Below, piece by piece: positions 63,384 to 64,000 of a DNA stretch of 64,000 nucleotides. The stretch lies in assembly GCA_037355855.1 (NCBI GenBank), contig CM074763.1:806001-870000 (forward strand). Reading direction: 5' to 3'. Below the pieces are notes generated by a model. The model was not told the DNA's origin, did not search any database, and saw only the letters and a list, made by a program, of their open reading frames with translations. How positions within the stretch are numbered: position 1 is the stretch's first letter; every line of letters starts with the position of its first letter. Made by a program: the position numbers and the translations under genes. The stretch comes from Pseudo-nitzschia pungens (Eukaryota; Bacillariophyta; Bacillariophyceae; Bacillariales; Bacillariaceae).

Positions 63384-64000
63384 CTAGTATTCGTACGCGG
63401 TACCAGTGAACGATTCTCTTCGATGGGCAAAGCCAAATCCCCGACTTTTTCGATACGTTCCATCGTCATAATATATTTCTTCCGCACCTTGTTCGTTATT
63501 AAGTTGTTCAGTGACCATTGTAGGTTCGTAGTACCCTTGGTAATCATAAGAATGTCCTGCTCGTTGCTGATTTTGTTGTTGGTAGTATTGTTCGACAGTA
63601 GGTTCTGTCGGTACTGCTGTTGTCGTTTGTACGTGCTGCTGGGCGTATTGATAACCATGAGTGGTTGGTTCCGTTGCTACCGCTGTCGCTGTTTGTACGT
63701 GCTGCTGGGCGTATTGATAACCATGAGTGGTTGGTTCCGTTGCTACCGCTGTCGCTGTTTGTACGTGCTGCTGGGCGTATTGATAACCATGAGCGGTTGG
63801 TTCCGTTGCTACCGCTGTCGCTGTTTGCACGTGTTGCTGGGCGTATTGATATCCATGAGCGGTTGGTTCTGTTGCTACCGCTGCAGCCGTTTGCACGTGG
63901 TGCTGGGCGTATTGATATCCATGAGCGGTTGGTTCTGTTGCTACCGCTGCAGCCGTTTGCACGTGGTGCTGGGCGTATTGATAGTCCTGGTGTTGTTGTG
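63384..64000 (-). CDS. Tandem-repeat protein, 5' end outside the window
   Basis: The frame is open from the stop at 63384 to the right edge, so the start is missing. At least five 22-residue repeats of pattern HVQTATAVATEPTAHGYQYA plus Gln-Gln/His are encoded by 66-bp units at about 63620-63975; the two sequence variants (Ala/Thr after EPT, GCC/GTC codons) are arranged in blocks. The C-terminal ~80 residues are Tyr/Gln/Glu-rich (QQQNQQRAGHSYDYQGYYEP) and end SRGFGFAHRRESFTGTAYEY. The composition (Tyr, Gln, Thr, Pro) suggests an intrinsically disordered or structural, perhaps secreted, protein. It could be extracellular matrix or a phase-separating protein; nothing decides. Confidence 0.7.
   Translation of the reverse strand, partial: QQHQDYQYAQHHVQTAAAVATEPTAHGYQYAQHHVQTAAAVATEPTAHGYQYAQQHVQTATAVATEPTAHGYQYAQQHVQTATAVATEPTTHGYQYAQQHVQTATAVATEPTTHGYQYAQQHVQTTTAVPTEPTVEQYYQQQNQQRAGHSYDYQGYYEPTMVTEQLNNEQGAEEIYYDDGTYRKSRGFGFAHRRESFTGTAYEY
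63620..63975 (-). repeat. 66-bp coding minisatellite
   Basis: Five to six units of 66 bp, each containing TTGGTTCYGTTGCTACCGCT and TGCTGGGCGTATTGATA on the plus strand. Neighbouring units are nearly identical, so copy number probably varies between alleles. Confidence 0.9.

Noticed and set aside
1..64000. tRNA, rRNA, snRNA or viral genes
   Set aside because: I looked for B-box-like GGTTCGANNC with a fitting A box, U6-like sequence and polymerase or capsid ORFs and found none that hold up; a covariance-model scan would be decisive.

Overview
The window looks like nuclear DNA from a diatom, plausibly a raphid pennate, although no marker here fixes the species. Genes are split by short GT-AG introns of roughly 75-250 bp. 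Several predicted plastid proteins carry a signal peptide ending in an ASAF-like motif (TSAF, VSAF, GFAF, QSFG). Families include a GH81 beta-1,3-glucanase, DUF4239, DUF819 and a GT14 enzyme. There are no bacterial-style operons, CRISPR arrays, rRNA genes or recognisable tRNAs, and no transposon ORFs were seen.

Layout from left to right: BAF60/SMARCD-like SWI/SNF subunit (-, runs off the left edge); repeat-rich spacer; plastid-targeted protein of unknown function (+); DUF819 plastid membrane protein (-); RAD54B-like SNF2 translocase with an N-terminal DUF2439-like domain (+); GT14 glycosyltransferase (-); MFS transporter (+); SAICAR synthetase with a degenerate PurE-like N-terminus (-); unknown basic protein (+, broken); RPP14-like protein (+); patatin-like lipase (-); fucosyltransferase-like type II membrane protein (+); MsrB with an apparent thylakoid-lumen signal (-); RBMX2/Ist3-like RNA-binding protein (+); BAR/PH-like protein A (+); very strongly codon-biased secreted membrane protein (+); GH81 glucanase (-); DUF4239 plastid membrane protein (+); selenophosphate synthetase that is itself a selenoprotein (+); Q-rich/H1-like nuclear protein (+); a 2,060-residue multidomain protein with 12 copies of an R-[AP]-D-G-x-x-V-R-R motif, four CCDC53-like motifs and nine WH2-like LLDAIQ helices (+); BAR/PH-like protein B (+); SLC35B-type transporter (+); and a repeat protein cut by the right edge (-).

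The most unusual content is at 50.7-60 kb. The giant protein looks like an actin-binding or actin-nucleating scaffold and lies directly upstream, on the same strand, of a BAR/PH-like membrane-binding protein whose paralogue is 24 kb to the left. The actin/membrane link is inference from motif resemblance. The strongest sequence-level discovery is the selenoprotein SelD: an in-frame TGA sits at the conserved Sec position, the N-terminal exon precedes it, and a candidate SECIS hairpin follows the stop. 

At least six genes in the GC-rich parts of the window need a one-base frame change to read through conserved sequence. This most likely reflects residual assembly indels, though some could be real. 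Intergenic DNA is marked throughout by a dispersed GTAAGGTTAC / GTAATCTTAC / GTACGGTA vocabulary that is missing from the exons.
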